Part shown: piece by piece, positions 1 through 6,532 of the stretch
How positions within the stretch are numbered: position 1 is the stretch's first letter
Layout: the number at the start of each line of letters is the position of its first letter
Source: Clostridiaceae bacterium UBA5444
GTDB taxonomy: Bacteria; Bacillota; Clostridia; Clostridiales; Oxobacteraceae
Reading direction: 5' to 3'
NCBI GenBank assembly: GCA_002426575.1
Contig: DIRE01000011.1
Location: 35,393-47,788 of the forward strand
Length of the DNA stretch: 12,396 nt
Program-made: the position numbers and the translations under genes
The notes under the pieces: generated by a model
What the model saw: the letters and a program-made list of their open reading frames with translations, nothing else
What the model was told of the DNA's origin: nothing
The model's database searches: none

Positions 1-7
1 TAAATCA

Positions 8-26
8 AAAACTGGCAGGCAGTTTT
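8..26 (+). other. short hairpin at left edge, possible end of an upstream unit
   Basis: A perfect 7-bp inverted repeat (AAAACTG / CAGTTTT) encloses a 5-base loop (GCAGG). The right arm ends in four T and is not followed by a longer T run, so it would be a weak terminator at best. The upstream gene is outside the window, so its role cannot be settled. The remaining sequence up to about position 75 shows no gene. Confidence 0.3.
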
Positions 27-77
27 AAGTTGAGTTTTGCCAAGGATTGTCAGGGAATTAACTCTCCCCAACGACTT

Positions 78-95
78 TTGTAGAAAGTTTAACAA
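78..95. promoter_or_regulatory. candidate Rex-type redox operator
   Basis: The sequence TTGTAGA-AAGT-TTAACAA has a 7-N4-7 layout and matches 12 of 14 defined positions of the clostridial Rex consensus TTGTTAA-N4-TTAACAA, which I recall from the literature. The right half is perfect and the left half has two mismatches. It lies about 15 bp upstream of the candidate -35 box of the carboxyltransferase gene. Rex senses the NADH/NAD+ ratio and controls fermentation genes in Firmicutes, which fits the gene's role. In AT-rich DNA a chance match is quite possible. Confidence 0.35.
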
Positions 96-109
96 AATAA
101 TAATAAGGA

Positions 110-140
110 TTGGTACATTAGGGGTAATATATAGTATAAT
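110..140 (+). promoter_or_regulatory. candidate sigma-A promoter of the carboxyltransferase gene
   Basis: A perfect -10 box TATAAT lies at 135-140. The best -35 candidate is TTGGTA at 110-115, with 19 bp spacing, longer than the ideal 17. No extended -10 TG is present. Transcription would start near 147 and give a leader of about 100 nt. Confidence 0.5.
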
Positions 141-191
141 GGAAGAATAGTTTTATTTTTTGAAACTCATAAATAATTATTAAGTTAACGA

Positions 192-223
192 TATATAGAG
201 AATCAATATCTTTTCTCTATATA
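192..223 (+). repeat. 11-bp perfect inverted repeat in the leader of the carboxyltransferase gene
   Basis: TATATAGAGAA (192-202) and TTCTCTATATA (213-223) are perfect inverse copies around a 10-base loop. The element lies between the candidate promoter and the GGAGGGA ribosome site (234-240). It could be an operator for a dimeric repressor, a roadblock site, or a 5' hairpin that stabilises the mRNA. It is not a terminator because no T tract follows. Confidence 0.6.
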
Positions 224-245
224 GATAAATAATGGAGGGATTATT

Positions 246-1631
246 ATGGCAAAGATAAATTTTACTGAAACAGTGCTTAGAGATGCAAATCAGTCACTAA
301 TTGCAACAAGGATGCCTCTATCACAAATGATTCCTATCCTTGAGAAAATAAATCAAGCAGGATATTATTCCATAGAGGCATGGGGCGGAGCCACCTTCGA
401 TTCATGCTTAAGGTTCTTAGATGAAGATCCATGGGTTAGGCTTAAAACAATAAAAAGCTATATGGGCAATACTAAAATACAGATGCTTCTAAGAGGGCAA
501 AATGTTTTAGGATACAAGCATTATTCAGATGATACCGTTAGAAGGTTTGTTGAAAAATCAGTGGTTAACGGAGTAGACATAATAAGAATATTTGATGCTT
601 TAAATGACCCAGAAAATCTTGAGACTGCAATAAAAGCTACTAAAGAGATGGGTGCACATGCTCAAGGTACAATATCATATACTGTAAGCCCCGTTCATAA
701 CACAAAACACTTTATAAAATTAGCAAAAGAGTTAAAACAAATGGGAGTAGACTCTATATGCATTAAAGATATGTCTGGGCTTATACTTCCAAACACATGC
801 TATGAGCTTGTTAAATCTCTTAAAGATGAGGTAGGACTTCCAGTATATCTTCACTCTCACTGCACAACTGGAGTTGCTCAGATGAGCTATCTAGAAGCTA
901 TGAGAGCAGGGGTTGATGGAATAGATACGGCAATTGCTCCATTCTCTACAGGAACAAGCCAGCCTACTACAGAGTCAATGTATTATGCAGCAGTTAATAT
1001 GGGACTTGATACAGGACTTAATATTGATACAATAAACAGCATTAGTGAATACTTTAGTGGAATAAAAGATGAGGCCTTAAAGTCTGGACTTTTAGATCCA
1101 AAAGTTTTAGCTGTTGACACAAAAGCTTTAAAATATCAGGTTCCAGGCGGAATGCTTTCGAACATGATTTCACAACTAAAGCAGCAGAATGCATTAGATA
1201 GGCTTCCTGAAGTTCTTCGTGAGATTCCAAATGTTAGAAAGGATTTAGGATATCCTCCACTTGTTACTCCAACAAGCCAGATAGTTGGAACTCAGTCGGT
1301 TCTAAATGTAATTACTGGTGAGAGATACAAGATGGTAATAAAAGAAGTTAAGGCATATTTAAAAGGCGAATATGGTAAAGCACCAGGACATATTGATGAG
1401 GAATTTAGAAAGTCAATATTAAAAGATGATAAGCCATATAAGGGAAGATATGCAGCAACCCTCAAACCTGAATTTGAAGAGGCAAAGAAAGAGCTTGGTA
1501 CTCTTGCTCAAAGTGATGAGGATGTACTTTCATACCTTATATTCCCTCAGGTTGCAAAACCATTTCTTGAAAAGAGAAAAGAAAAGTTTTTCAAGAATGT
1601 ATATAAAGAAGTAGATGTAGAACCAGTATAA
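246..1631 (+). CDS. oadA: biotin-dependent carboxyltransferase subunit (oxaloacetate decarboxylase alpha / pyruvate carboxylase subunit B / transcarboxylase 5S family), without biotin-carrier domain
   Basis: The protein (461 aa) transfers a carboxyl group between carboxybiotin and pyruvate/oxaloacetate. Residues about 5-270 form the HMGL-like TIM barrel. The family opening LRDANQSLIATRM includes Asp13. The motif IKDMSGL contains Lys174, which matches the carboxylated metal-binding lysine of the family. HSH at 203-205 matches the metal-binding histidines, and GTSQPTTES follows. Residues about 290-440 form the PYC_OADA domain. The protein ends there. A C-terminal biotin-attachment domain with a (A/V)MKM motif, usual in OadA and PycB, is absent, so a separate carrier protein must exist, as in 5S transcarboxylase. 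The start is ATG 246 after GGAGGGA (234-240). The gene is flanked by its own promoter and terminator, so it is probably transcribed alone. Decarboxylase, carboxylase and transcarboxylase roles cannot be told apart here. The symbol marks family membership only. Confidence 0.85.
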   Translation: MAKINFTETVLRDANQSLIATRMPLSQMIPILEKINQAGYYSIEAWGGATFDSCLRFLDEDPWVRLKTIKSYMGNTKIQMLLRGQNVLGYKHYSDDTVRRFVEKSVVNGVDIIRIFDALNDPENLETAIKATKEMGAHAQGTISYTVSPVHNTKHFIKLAKELKQMGVDSICIKDMSGLILPNTCYELVKSLKDEVGLPVYLHSHCTTGVAQMSYLEAMRAGVDGIDTAIAPFSTGTSQPTTESMYYAAVNMGLDTGLNIDTINSISEYFSGIKDEALKSGLLDPKVLAVDTKALKYQVPGGMLSNMISQLKQQNALDRLPEVLREIPNVRKDLGYPPLVTPTSQIVGTQSVLNVITGERYKMVIKEVKAYLKGEYGKAPGHIDEEFRKSILKDDKPYKGRYAATLKPEFEEAKKELGTLAQSDEDVLSYLIFPQVAKPFLEKRKEKFFKNVYKEVDVEPV

Positions 1632-1641
1632 AGATTTATAC

Positions 1642-1681
1642 AAAAAAGCTGTTGTGCTTGCAAAAGCACAGCAGCTTTTTT
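1642..1681 (+). terminator. strong rho-independent terminator after the carboxyltransferase gene
   Basis: An 18-bp stem (1642-1659 with 1664-1681) is interrupted only by one G-U pair and closed by a GCAA tetraloop (1660-1663). The outer part is A6 paired with T6, so the T tract is built into the right arm. It begins 10 bases after the stop codon. The A/T symmetry could also allow termination from the opposite strand. Confidence 0.93.
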
Positions 1682-1882
1682 GTGTTAAATACTGATGCCT
1701 GCTTTTTTAAAACCACTGCTTATTTTATAGAACCAGTGGTATATAAAGTGTTACAAAGTTGAGAAATATTTATGAATATTTAGACAAGTTAAGGAATAAT
1801 ACAGCAGTGATACAGTGCAAACATAGTAGTATAACAGATACAACACAGGCAAAAATATATTGAAAATAGTAGCATAAAGCTA
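1682..1882. other. intergenic region upstream of the pflB promoter, with small repeats
   Basis: No coding sequence is visible. It holds a 7-bp inverted repeat ACCACTG/CAGTGGT (1712-1718, 1734-1740, 15-base loop) and an AT-only palindrome AAATATT-TATG-AATATTT (1764-1781). An ATAGTAG motif also occurs twice, at 1823-1829 and 1866-1872, 43 bp apart, close to four helical turns. The repeated ATAGTAG just upstream of the -35 box may be an activator site. None of these matches a named regulator convincingly. Confidence 0.4.
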
Positions 1883-1911
1883 TTGATACAGATAAAAAAA
1901 TGTATTATAAT
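1883..1911 (+). promoter_or_regulatory. strong sigma-A promoter of pflB-pflA
   Basis: TTGATA at 1883-1888 and TATAAT at 1906-1911 are separated by exactly 17 bp. This differs from consensus by a single base. Transcription should begin near 1917-1919, giving a leader of about 35 nt before the ribosome site GGGAGG (1941-1946). Confidence 0.85.
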
Positions 1912-1953
1912 AGGTTCGTAGAATAACAGAGCATACAAAAGGGAGGCATTGTG

Positions 1954-4179
1954 ATGAAACATTTAGAATGGAATGATTTTGTAGAAGGTAACTGGACAGA
2001 AGATATAGATGTAAGGGATTTTATACAAAAAAACTATACATTGTATGATGGAGATTCCTCATTCTTAGAAGGAGCTTCAGAGAAGACAAAAAAGGTTTGG
2101 AGTAAGGCTGAAGATTTATTAAGAGAAGAATTAAAAAAAGGTGTTTTAGATATTGATACTAAAACCGTATCAGGTGTAAATGCTTATAAGCCTGGATATA
2201 TAGACAAAGAAAATGAAGTAATAGTTGGACTTCAAACTGATGCTCCACTTAAGAGAATAGTAAATCCTTGGGGCGGAATAAGAATGGCAACTCAGGCAGC
2301 AGAAGCATATGGATATGAGGTTGACAAAAAAATCGTTGATATATTTACAAAGTATAGGAAGACCCATAACCAAGGAGTATTTGATGCATATACAGACGAG
2401 ATGAGACTTGCAAGAAATGTTTCAATAATCACAGGACTCCCTGATGCATATGGAAGAGGAAGAATAATAGGAGACTATAGAAGGATTCCTCTATATGGTA
2501 TGGATTATCTTATAGAAAAGAAAATTGCAGACAAAAAAGCTTTATTAGGACCTATGGTAGAGGAAACTATAAGGCGTAGAGAAGAATTAACAGAAGAGAT
2601 ACATGCCCTAGGGGAAATAAAAGATATGGCTTTATCTTATGGATATGATATATCAAAGCCTGCAAAGGATGCTAAAGAGGCAACTCAAGGTGTATATTTT
2701 GGATATTTAGCAGCAATTAAACAGCAAAATGGTGCTGCAATGTCTATTGGAAGGGTTAGCACATTCCTTGATATATACATTGAAAGAGATATTAAAAGAG
2801 GAATACTGACTGAAAAAGGAGCTCAAGAGCTTGTTGACCAGCTTATAATAAAATTAAGGCTTGCAAGACATTTAAGAATACCTGAATATAATGATCTATT
2901 TGCAGGAGATCCAACATGGGTTACAGAGTCAATTGGAGGAGTAGGTGTTGATGGAAGACCTCTTGTTACTAAAAACAGTTTTAGGTTTCTTCATACACTA
3001 ATAAACCTTGGATCTGCACCAGAACCAAATATGACTATTCTCTGGTCACAAAAATTACCAGAAGGCTTTAAAAAGTTCTGTGCAGAGATTTCAATTAGGA
3101 CAGACTCAATACAGTATGAAAACGATGATGTAATGAGGCCTATATATGGAGATGACTATGGAATTGCTTGCTGCGTATCAGCCATGAAAATAGGAAAGCA
3201 GATGCAGTTCTTCGGAGCAAGGGCAAACCTTGCAAAAGCACTTCTCTACTCAATAAACGGAGGAGTAGATGAAAAGAAACTAAAACAAGTAGGACCAAAA
3301 GTTAAGATTACTGAAGGCGAATACCTAGACTATGATGAGGTAATGAAAAATTACGAAGAGACTTTAAAGTGGCTTGCAGGACTTTATGTAAACACAATGA
3401 ATGTAATACACTACATGCATGATAAGTATGCATATGAATCAGCACAAATGGCACTTCATGATACTAATGTTGAAAGAATGATGGCATTTGGTATTGCAGG
3501 ACTTTCAGTTGTTGCAGATTCATTAAGCGCAATAAAGTATGCAAAAGTTAAACCAATTAGAGAAAATGGAATAGCAGTTGATTTTGAAATAGAAGGCGAC
3601 TACCCTCGTTATGGAAATGATGATGATAGGGTTGATAAAATAGCTATAGAAATTATTAACAAGTTTATGGCAGAGCTTAAGAAACATGAAGCTTACAGAA
3701 ATGCTCACCACACAATGTCAATATTAACAATAACATCAAATGTTGTATATGGTAAAAAGACTGGTTCAACCCCTGATGGAAGAAAAGCTGGAGAACCACT
3801 TGCACCAGGCGCTAACCCAATGCATGGAAGGGATTTAAGCGGAGCCTTAGCTTCTCTTAACTCAGTAGCTAAGATACCATATTGCAGCTGCATGGATGGA
3901 ATATCAAACACATTTACAATTGTTCCTAACGCATTAGGAGAAGATATGGGCAATAGGGTGGATAATTTAGTTGGAATACTTGATGGATACTTTGCACAAG
4001 ATGCTCATCACTTAAATGTAAATGTATTAAACAGAGAAAAGCTAGAAGATGCAATGGAACACCCAGATAAATATCCATCTTTAACAATAAGAGTTTCAGG
4101 ATATGCAGTAAACTTTAATAGATTATCAAAAGAACAACAGCTTGAGGTTGTAAGGAGAACATTCCACGAAAGGATGTAA
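1954..4179 (+). CDS. pflB: formate C-acetyltransferase (pyruvate formate-lyase)
   Basis: This cytoplasmic glycyl-radical enzyme converts pyruvate and CoA to acetyl-CoA and formate. From ATG 1954 the protein is 741 aa, the normal PFL length. Catalytic Cys406-Cys407 sit in IACCVSAM. The adjacent pair is diagnostic for PFL against glycerol or choline lyases. The glycyl radical site is Gly716 in RVSGYAV near the C-terminus. The N-terminal half is the PFL-like barrel, with IDVRDFIQKNYT near residue 20. An in-frame GTG lies one codon earlier at 1951. ATG is preferred because it sits 7 nt after GGGAGG (1941-1946), whereas GTG sits only 4 nt away. The activase gene follows after 4 bases, so the two are co-transcribed from the strong promoter upstream. 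PFL is oxygen-sensitive, which implies an anaerobic or fermentative host. Confidence 0.97.
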   Translation: MKHLEWNDFVEGNWTEDIDVRDFIQKNYTLYDGDSSFLEGASEKTKKVWSKAEDLLREELKKGVLDIDTKTVSGVNAYKPGYIDKENEVIVGLQTDAPLKRIVNPWGGIRMATQAAEAYGYEVDKKIVDIFTKYRKTHNQGVFDAYTDEMRLARNVSIITGLPDAYGRGRIIGDYRRIPLYGMDYLIEKKIADKKALLGPMVEETIRRREELTEEIHALGEIKDMALSYGYDISKPAKDAKEATQGVYFGYLAAIKQQNGAAMSIGRVSTFLDIYIERDIKRGILTEKGAQELVDQLIIKLRLARHLRIPEYNDLFAGDPTWVTESIGGVGVDGRPLVTKNSFRFLHTLINLGSAPEPNMTILWSQKLPEGFKKFCAEISIRTDSIQYENDDVMRPIYGDDYGIACCVSAMKIGKQMQFFGARANLAKALLYSINGGVDEKKLKQVGPKVKITEGEYLDYDEVMKNYEETLKWLAGLYVNTMNVIHYMHDKYAYESAQMALHDTNVERMMAFGIAGLSVVADSLSAIKYAKVKPIRENGIAVDFEIEGDYPRYGNDDDRVDKIAIEIINKFMAELKKHEAYRNAHHTMSILTITSNVVYGKKTGSTPDGRKAGEPLAPGANPMHGRDLSGALASLNSVAKIPYCSCMDGISNTFTIVPNALGEDMGNRVDNLVGILDGYFAQDAHHLNVNVLNREKLEDAMEHPDKYPSLTIRVSGYAVNFNRLSKEQQLEVVRRTFHERM

Positions 4180-4183
4180 TTTT

Positions 4184-4954
4184 ATGATTGTAGGTAGAAT
4201 TCATTCAATTGAAACTTTAGGATTAGTTGATGGACCAGGAATAAGAGTTGTGGTTTTTATGCAGGGCTGCATGCTTAGATGTGCCTATTGCCATAATCCT
4301 GATACGTGGAACAAAAACGGCGGAACAGAAATTACAGCAGAAGAGCTATTAAATAAGGTTAAAAGATACAAGGGCTACTTTAAATCTTCCGGAGGGGGAG
4401 TGACTCTCTCCGGAGGAGATCCCCTCATTCAAAGTGAATTCGTAGCTGAATTCTTTAAGATGTGCAGGGAGGAAGGAATCAATACTGCTCTTGACACATC
4501 AGGATATGGTTATGGTGATTATGATGAAGTGCTAAAGTATACAGATCTTATTTTACTTGATATAAAGCATGTTGAAGAAAGTAGGCATAAACAAATAACA
4601 GGCAAAGGAAGAGAAGGATTTTTAAAATTCCTAAGCGCAGCTCAAAAGAACAATAACAAGATATGGATAAGACATGTTGTAGTTCCAGGATTAACAGATA
4701 GTGAAGATAATATAAGAAGACTTGGAAAATATATAAATACAATATCAAATGTAGAAAAAGTTCAGCTACTGCCTTATCACACTCAAGGTGTAGACAAGTA
4801 TAAAGATTTAAATATTCCCTACAGACTTGAAGGCGTACCAGCTCTAGAAAGAGAAAAACTTGATAAACTATATTTAGTATTAGACGAAGCAATGGGAAAG
4901 CTGCCAAGAACAAAAAAAGCTGCAGAGAGCCATTCTTTAAACGATGTAGGTTAA
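4184..4954 (+). CDS. pflA: pyruvate formate-lyase activating enzyme (radical SAM)
   Basis: The protein (256 aa) uses a [4Fe-4S] cluster and S-adenosylmethionine to abstract hydrogen from PflB Gly716 and create its glycyl radical. The cluster motif C29-x3-C33-x2-C36 lies in GCMLRCAYCHNPDTW, and the preceding DGPGIR is typical of glycyl-radical activases. LSGGDPL (about 75-81) is the SAM-contacting GGE-type motif, here with Asp. There is no extra ferredoxin-like domain between the motifs, so it belongs to the short PflA class, close to the 246 aa of the E. coli enzyme. The start is ATG 4184. Its ribosome site AAAGGA (4169-4174) lies within the end of pflB, which suggests coupled translation. 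A terminator follows. Confidence 0.96.
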   Translation: MIVGRIHSIETLGLVDGPGIRVVVFMQGCMLRCAYCHNPDTWNKNGGTEITAEELLNKVKRYKGYFKSSGGGVTLSGGDPLIQSEFVAEFFKMCREEGINTALDTSGYGYGDYDEVLKYTDLILLDIKHVEESRHKQITGKGREGFLKFLSAAQKNNNKIWIRHVVVPGLTDSEDNIRRLGKYINTISNVEKVQLLPYHTQGVDKYKDLNIPYRLEGVPALEREKLDKLYLVLDEAMGKLPRTKKAAESHSLNDVG

Positions 4955-4959
4955 TATAT

Positions 4960-4996
4960 AAAATAACATGGGATATTACGCCCATGTTATTTTTTT
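4960..4996 (+). terminator. rho-independent terminator of pflB-pflA
   Basis: A 13-bp perfect stem (4960-4972 with 4981-4993, core AACATGGG/CCCATGTT) has an 8-base loop and runs into seven T (4990-4996). It begins 6 bases after the pflA stop codon. The A run on the left arm would also allow use from the other strand. Confidence 0.93.
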
Positions 4997-5041
4997 AATA
5001 TCGCAAGAAATAGATAGAAAAGATTAGCAAAGTAGAGGTAA

Positions 5042-5060
5042 CAGCATTAAATTAATGCTG
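5042..5060. promoter_or_regulatory. 19-bp perfect palindrome, candidate operator
   Basis: CAGCATTAA-A-TTAATGCTG is a perfect 9-bp inverted repeat around one central base. No T run follows, so it is not a terminator. It lies between the pflA terminator and the candidate promoter of the ROK gene, centred about 73 bp upstream of the predicted transcription start, a place typical of activator sites. It differs in sequence from the ROK-type repeat further downstream, so a second regulator is possible. The protein that would bind it is unknown. Confidence 0.5.
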
Positions 5061-5088
5061 CTTGTGCATCTTGATTTGCAGAAAGCAT

Positions 5089-5117
5089 TTGAAATATTCA
5101 CAAAAGTAAGTTATCAT
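5089..5117 (+). promoter_or_regulatory. candidate sigma-A promoter of the ROK-transporter operon
   Basis: TTGAAA at 5089-5094 and TATCAT at 5112-5117 are separated by exactly 17 bp. Each hexamer differs from consensus by one base. Transcription would start near 5124, leaving a leader of about 150 nt that contains the inverted repeat at 5142-5176. No equally good promoter is visible between 5176 and the gene start. Confidence 0.5.
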
Positions 5118-5141
5118 GTATTTGAGAGAAACAAATTTTTT

Positions 5142-5176
5142 TAAATACTTATTCCATTCAATGCAATAAGTATTTA
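5142..5176. promoter_or_regulatory. 12-bp perfect inverted repeat, probable ROK repressor operator
   Basis: TAAATACTTATT (5142-5153) and AATAAGTATTTA (5165-5176) are perfect inverse copies separated by 11 bp. The inner part reads TTATT-N11-AATAA. This resembles the TTATTT...AAATAA layout known for the ROK regulators NagC and Mlc. The next gene encodes a ROK regulator, so autoregulation is the simplest reading. The site falls about 18-52 bp downstream of the predicted transcription start, where a bound repressor would block elongation. Confidence 0.65.
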
Positions 5177-5235
5177 GATATATATTTAAAATACCATTTA
5201 TATGTATAACAAATTATAGAACAGGTATTGAATAA

Positions 5236-5250
5236 TAAATACTTATTCCA
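5236..5250 (+). promoter_or_regulatory. second copy of the operator arm (15-bp direct repeat)
   Basis: TAAATACTTATTCCA repeats bases 5142-5156 exactly, 94 bp downstream, close to nine helical turns. It has no full inverse partner, only a short GAATAA...TTATTC symmetry at 5230-5248. It ends 23 bases before the ROK start codon. It may be an auxiliary half-site for cooperative binding or DNA looping by the ROK protein. Confidence 0.55.
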
Positions 5251-5273
5251 GTGAGGGGAGAAAGGTAGGGAAT

Positions 5274-6476
5274 ATGAGCAAACTTAGAAAAGTCAATCAG
5301 GAAAATTTAAAGGATATGAATAGCCAAATAATATTAAATTGTATACGTAAATACAAAGAAATTTCTAGAATAGATTTAGCAGCCTATACAAGGCTTAGTC
5401 CAACAACTATATCATCAATTGTTTCGGAGCTAATATCAAAGGGTATGGTAACTGAACTAGGAATAGGCGAATCAAGCGGCGGCAGAAGACCAGTAATGGT
5501 TGGAATAAACCCAGATGCAAAGTATGTAATATCAATAATGCTAACCCCCAAAGGAGCAACGTATGCTCTTATAAACTTAAAATGTCAAATAGTTGAGCAA
5601 AACCATATAGATTGTAAGGCTAACGGTGAAAGCATAGTCAAAGATACATTGATAAACTGCATTGACGATATATTTAGACAGTTTCCTAAATGCAAAGAAA
5701 AAGTTTGCGGTATAGGAATTAGTATACCAGGAGTAATTGATCGCAAAAACGGGAAGGTGTTCTTCTCATCCACTCTTCATTTAAGAGATTTTGATATGGC
5801 CTCAATAATTAAAGATTATACAGGCATAAAATGTTTTATATTTAAGGATACTGATTCATTAATACTAGGGGAGTATAATTTTGGAACATGTAATAGATAT
5901 TCTAACTTTATATATATAATAGTTGAAAATGGTGTAGGTATGTCATATATACATTCTGGTAAATTGTTTAATCCGAGTTTCGTAGGAGGACTTGAGCTTG
6001 GACATTTAACAATTGATTCAAATGGAGCTAGGTGCAGATGTGGTAATACGGGATGCTTAGGAACTGTTGTATCAGAAGAGCCGGCTATAAAAAGGTTAGA
6101 AAAGCTTATTAAAAAAGGATATGAAAGTGAGGTACAAGACACGAAAGGAATACATCTTAGCGATATTGTAGCTATGTCAAATAGAGGAGATAAAGCTGCA
6201 CTTTACGTTTTAGAAGAACAAGCAAGGCTATTAGGGATTGGGGTTGCTAATGTTATGAATATGTTTAACCCTGAGATGATAGTAATAGGAGGTTCTTTAA
6301 ACAAATGTAAATGGAACTTTTTAGAGCAGCTTATAAATGTGGTAAAAGATAGAGCCTTAGATACTTATAGCAGCACTGCAGAGATAAGGTTTGCAGAACT
6401 TGGGGAAGAATCAGCACTTCTTGGAATGGCTAATGAAATATATGAAAATAAGATATTTAGAGCTCTAGAGCTTTAA
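5274..6476 (+). CDS. ROK-family transcriptional regulator (NagC/XylR/Mlc-like)
   Basis: The protein (400 aa) is a sugar-responsive DNA-binding regulator. A winged helix-turn-helix occupies about residues 16-75, with recognition helix near 42-56 (SPTTISSIVSELISK) and wing GGRRP (69-73). The ROK sugar-binding fold follows. The sugar and zinc motif ELGH is at 241-244, and CRCGNTGC gives Cys254, Cys256 and Cys261. His244 and these cysteines have the same spacing as the zinc site I recall for E. coli Mlc. The kinase phosphate loop DxGxT is absent (the region near 85-100 reads ISIMLTPKGATYALI), so this is a regulator and not a sugar kinase. Gly263 replaces the usual Glu of the GCxE motif. The start is ATG 5274. 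It is the first gene of the operon, 56 bp before the binding-protein gene, and is preceded by probable operators. The inducer is unknown. Confidence 0.9.
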   Translation: MSKLRKVNQENLKDMNSQIILNCIRKYKEISRIDLAAYTRLSPTTISSIVSELISKGMVTELGIGESSGGRRPVMVGINPDAKYVISIMLTPKGATYALINLKCQIVEQNHIDCKANGESIVKDTLINCIDDIFRQFPKCKEKVCGIGISIPGVIDRKNGKVFFSSTLHLRDFDMASIIKDYTGIKCFIFKDTDSLILGEYNFGTCNRYSNFIYIIVENGVGMSYIHSGKLFNPSFVGGLELGHLTIDSNGARCRCGNTGCLGTVVSEEPAIKRLEKLIKKGYESEVQDTKGIHLSDIVAMSNRGDKAALYVLEEQARLLGIGVANVMNMFNPEMIVIGGSLNKCKWNFLEQLINVVKDRALDTYSSTAEIRFAELGEESALLGMANEIYENKIFRALEL

Positions 6477-6532
6477 CATGTAGGCATTAGAGTTTTAAAA
6501 ATATAAAAACCATTAATAAAGGAGGAGCATTA

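Noticed and set aside
1426..1614. Plus-strand open frame of 62 codons inside the carboxyltransferase gene
   Set aside because: It is out of frame within a well-supported gene, with Lys/Arg-rich sequence and no ribosome site.
1764..1781. AAATATT-TATG-AATATTT as a Rex operator
   Set aside because: It has the 7-N4-7 layout but shares almost none of the Rex bases (TTGT...ACAA), and AT-only palindromes arise easily in such sequence.
4389..4413. GC-rich hairpin inside pflA (10-bp stem with two G-U pairs, loop AGTGA)
   Set aside because: It falls on codons for the conserved glycine-rich GGGVTLSGGDP motif, which explains the G and C runs without a regulatory role.
4548..4985. Minus-strand open frame of 145 codons
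   Set aside because: It lies opposite pflA and its terminator, has a Leu-rich composition typical of a shadow frame, and has no ribosome site.
6477..6532. Separate promoter or operator between the ROK gene and the binding-protein gene
   Set aside because: The 56-bp gap has a strong ribosome site but no convincing -35/-10 pair and no copy of the ROK repeat, so read-through from the ROK promoter is simpler.
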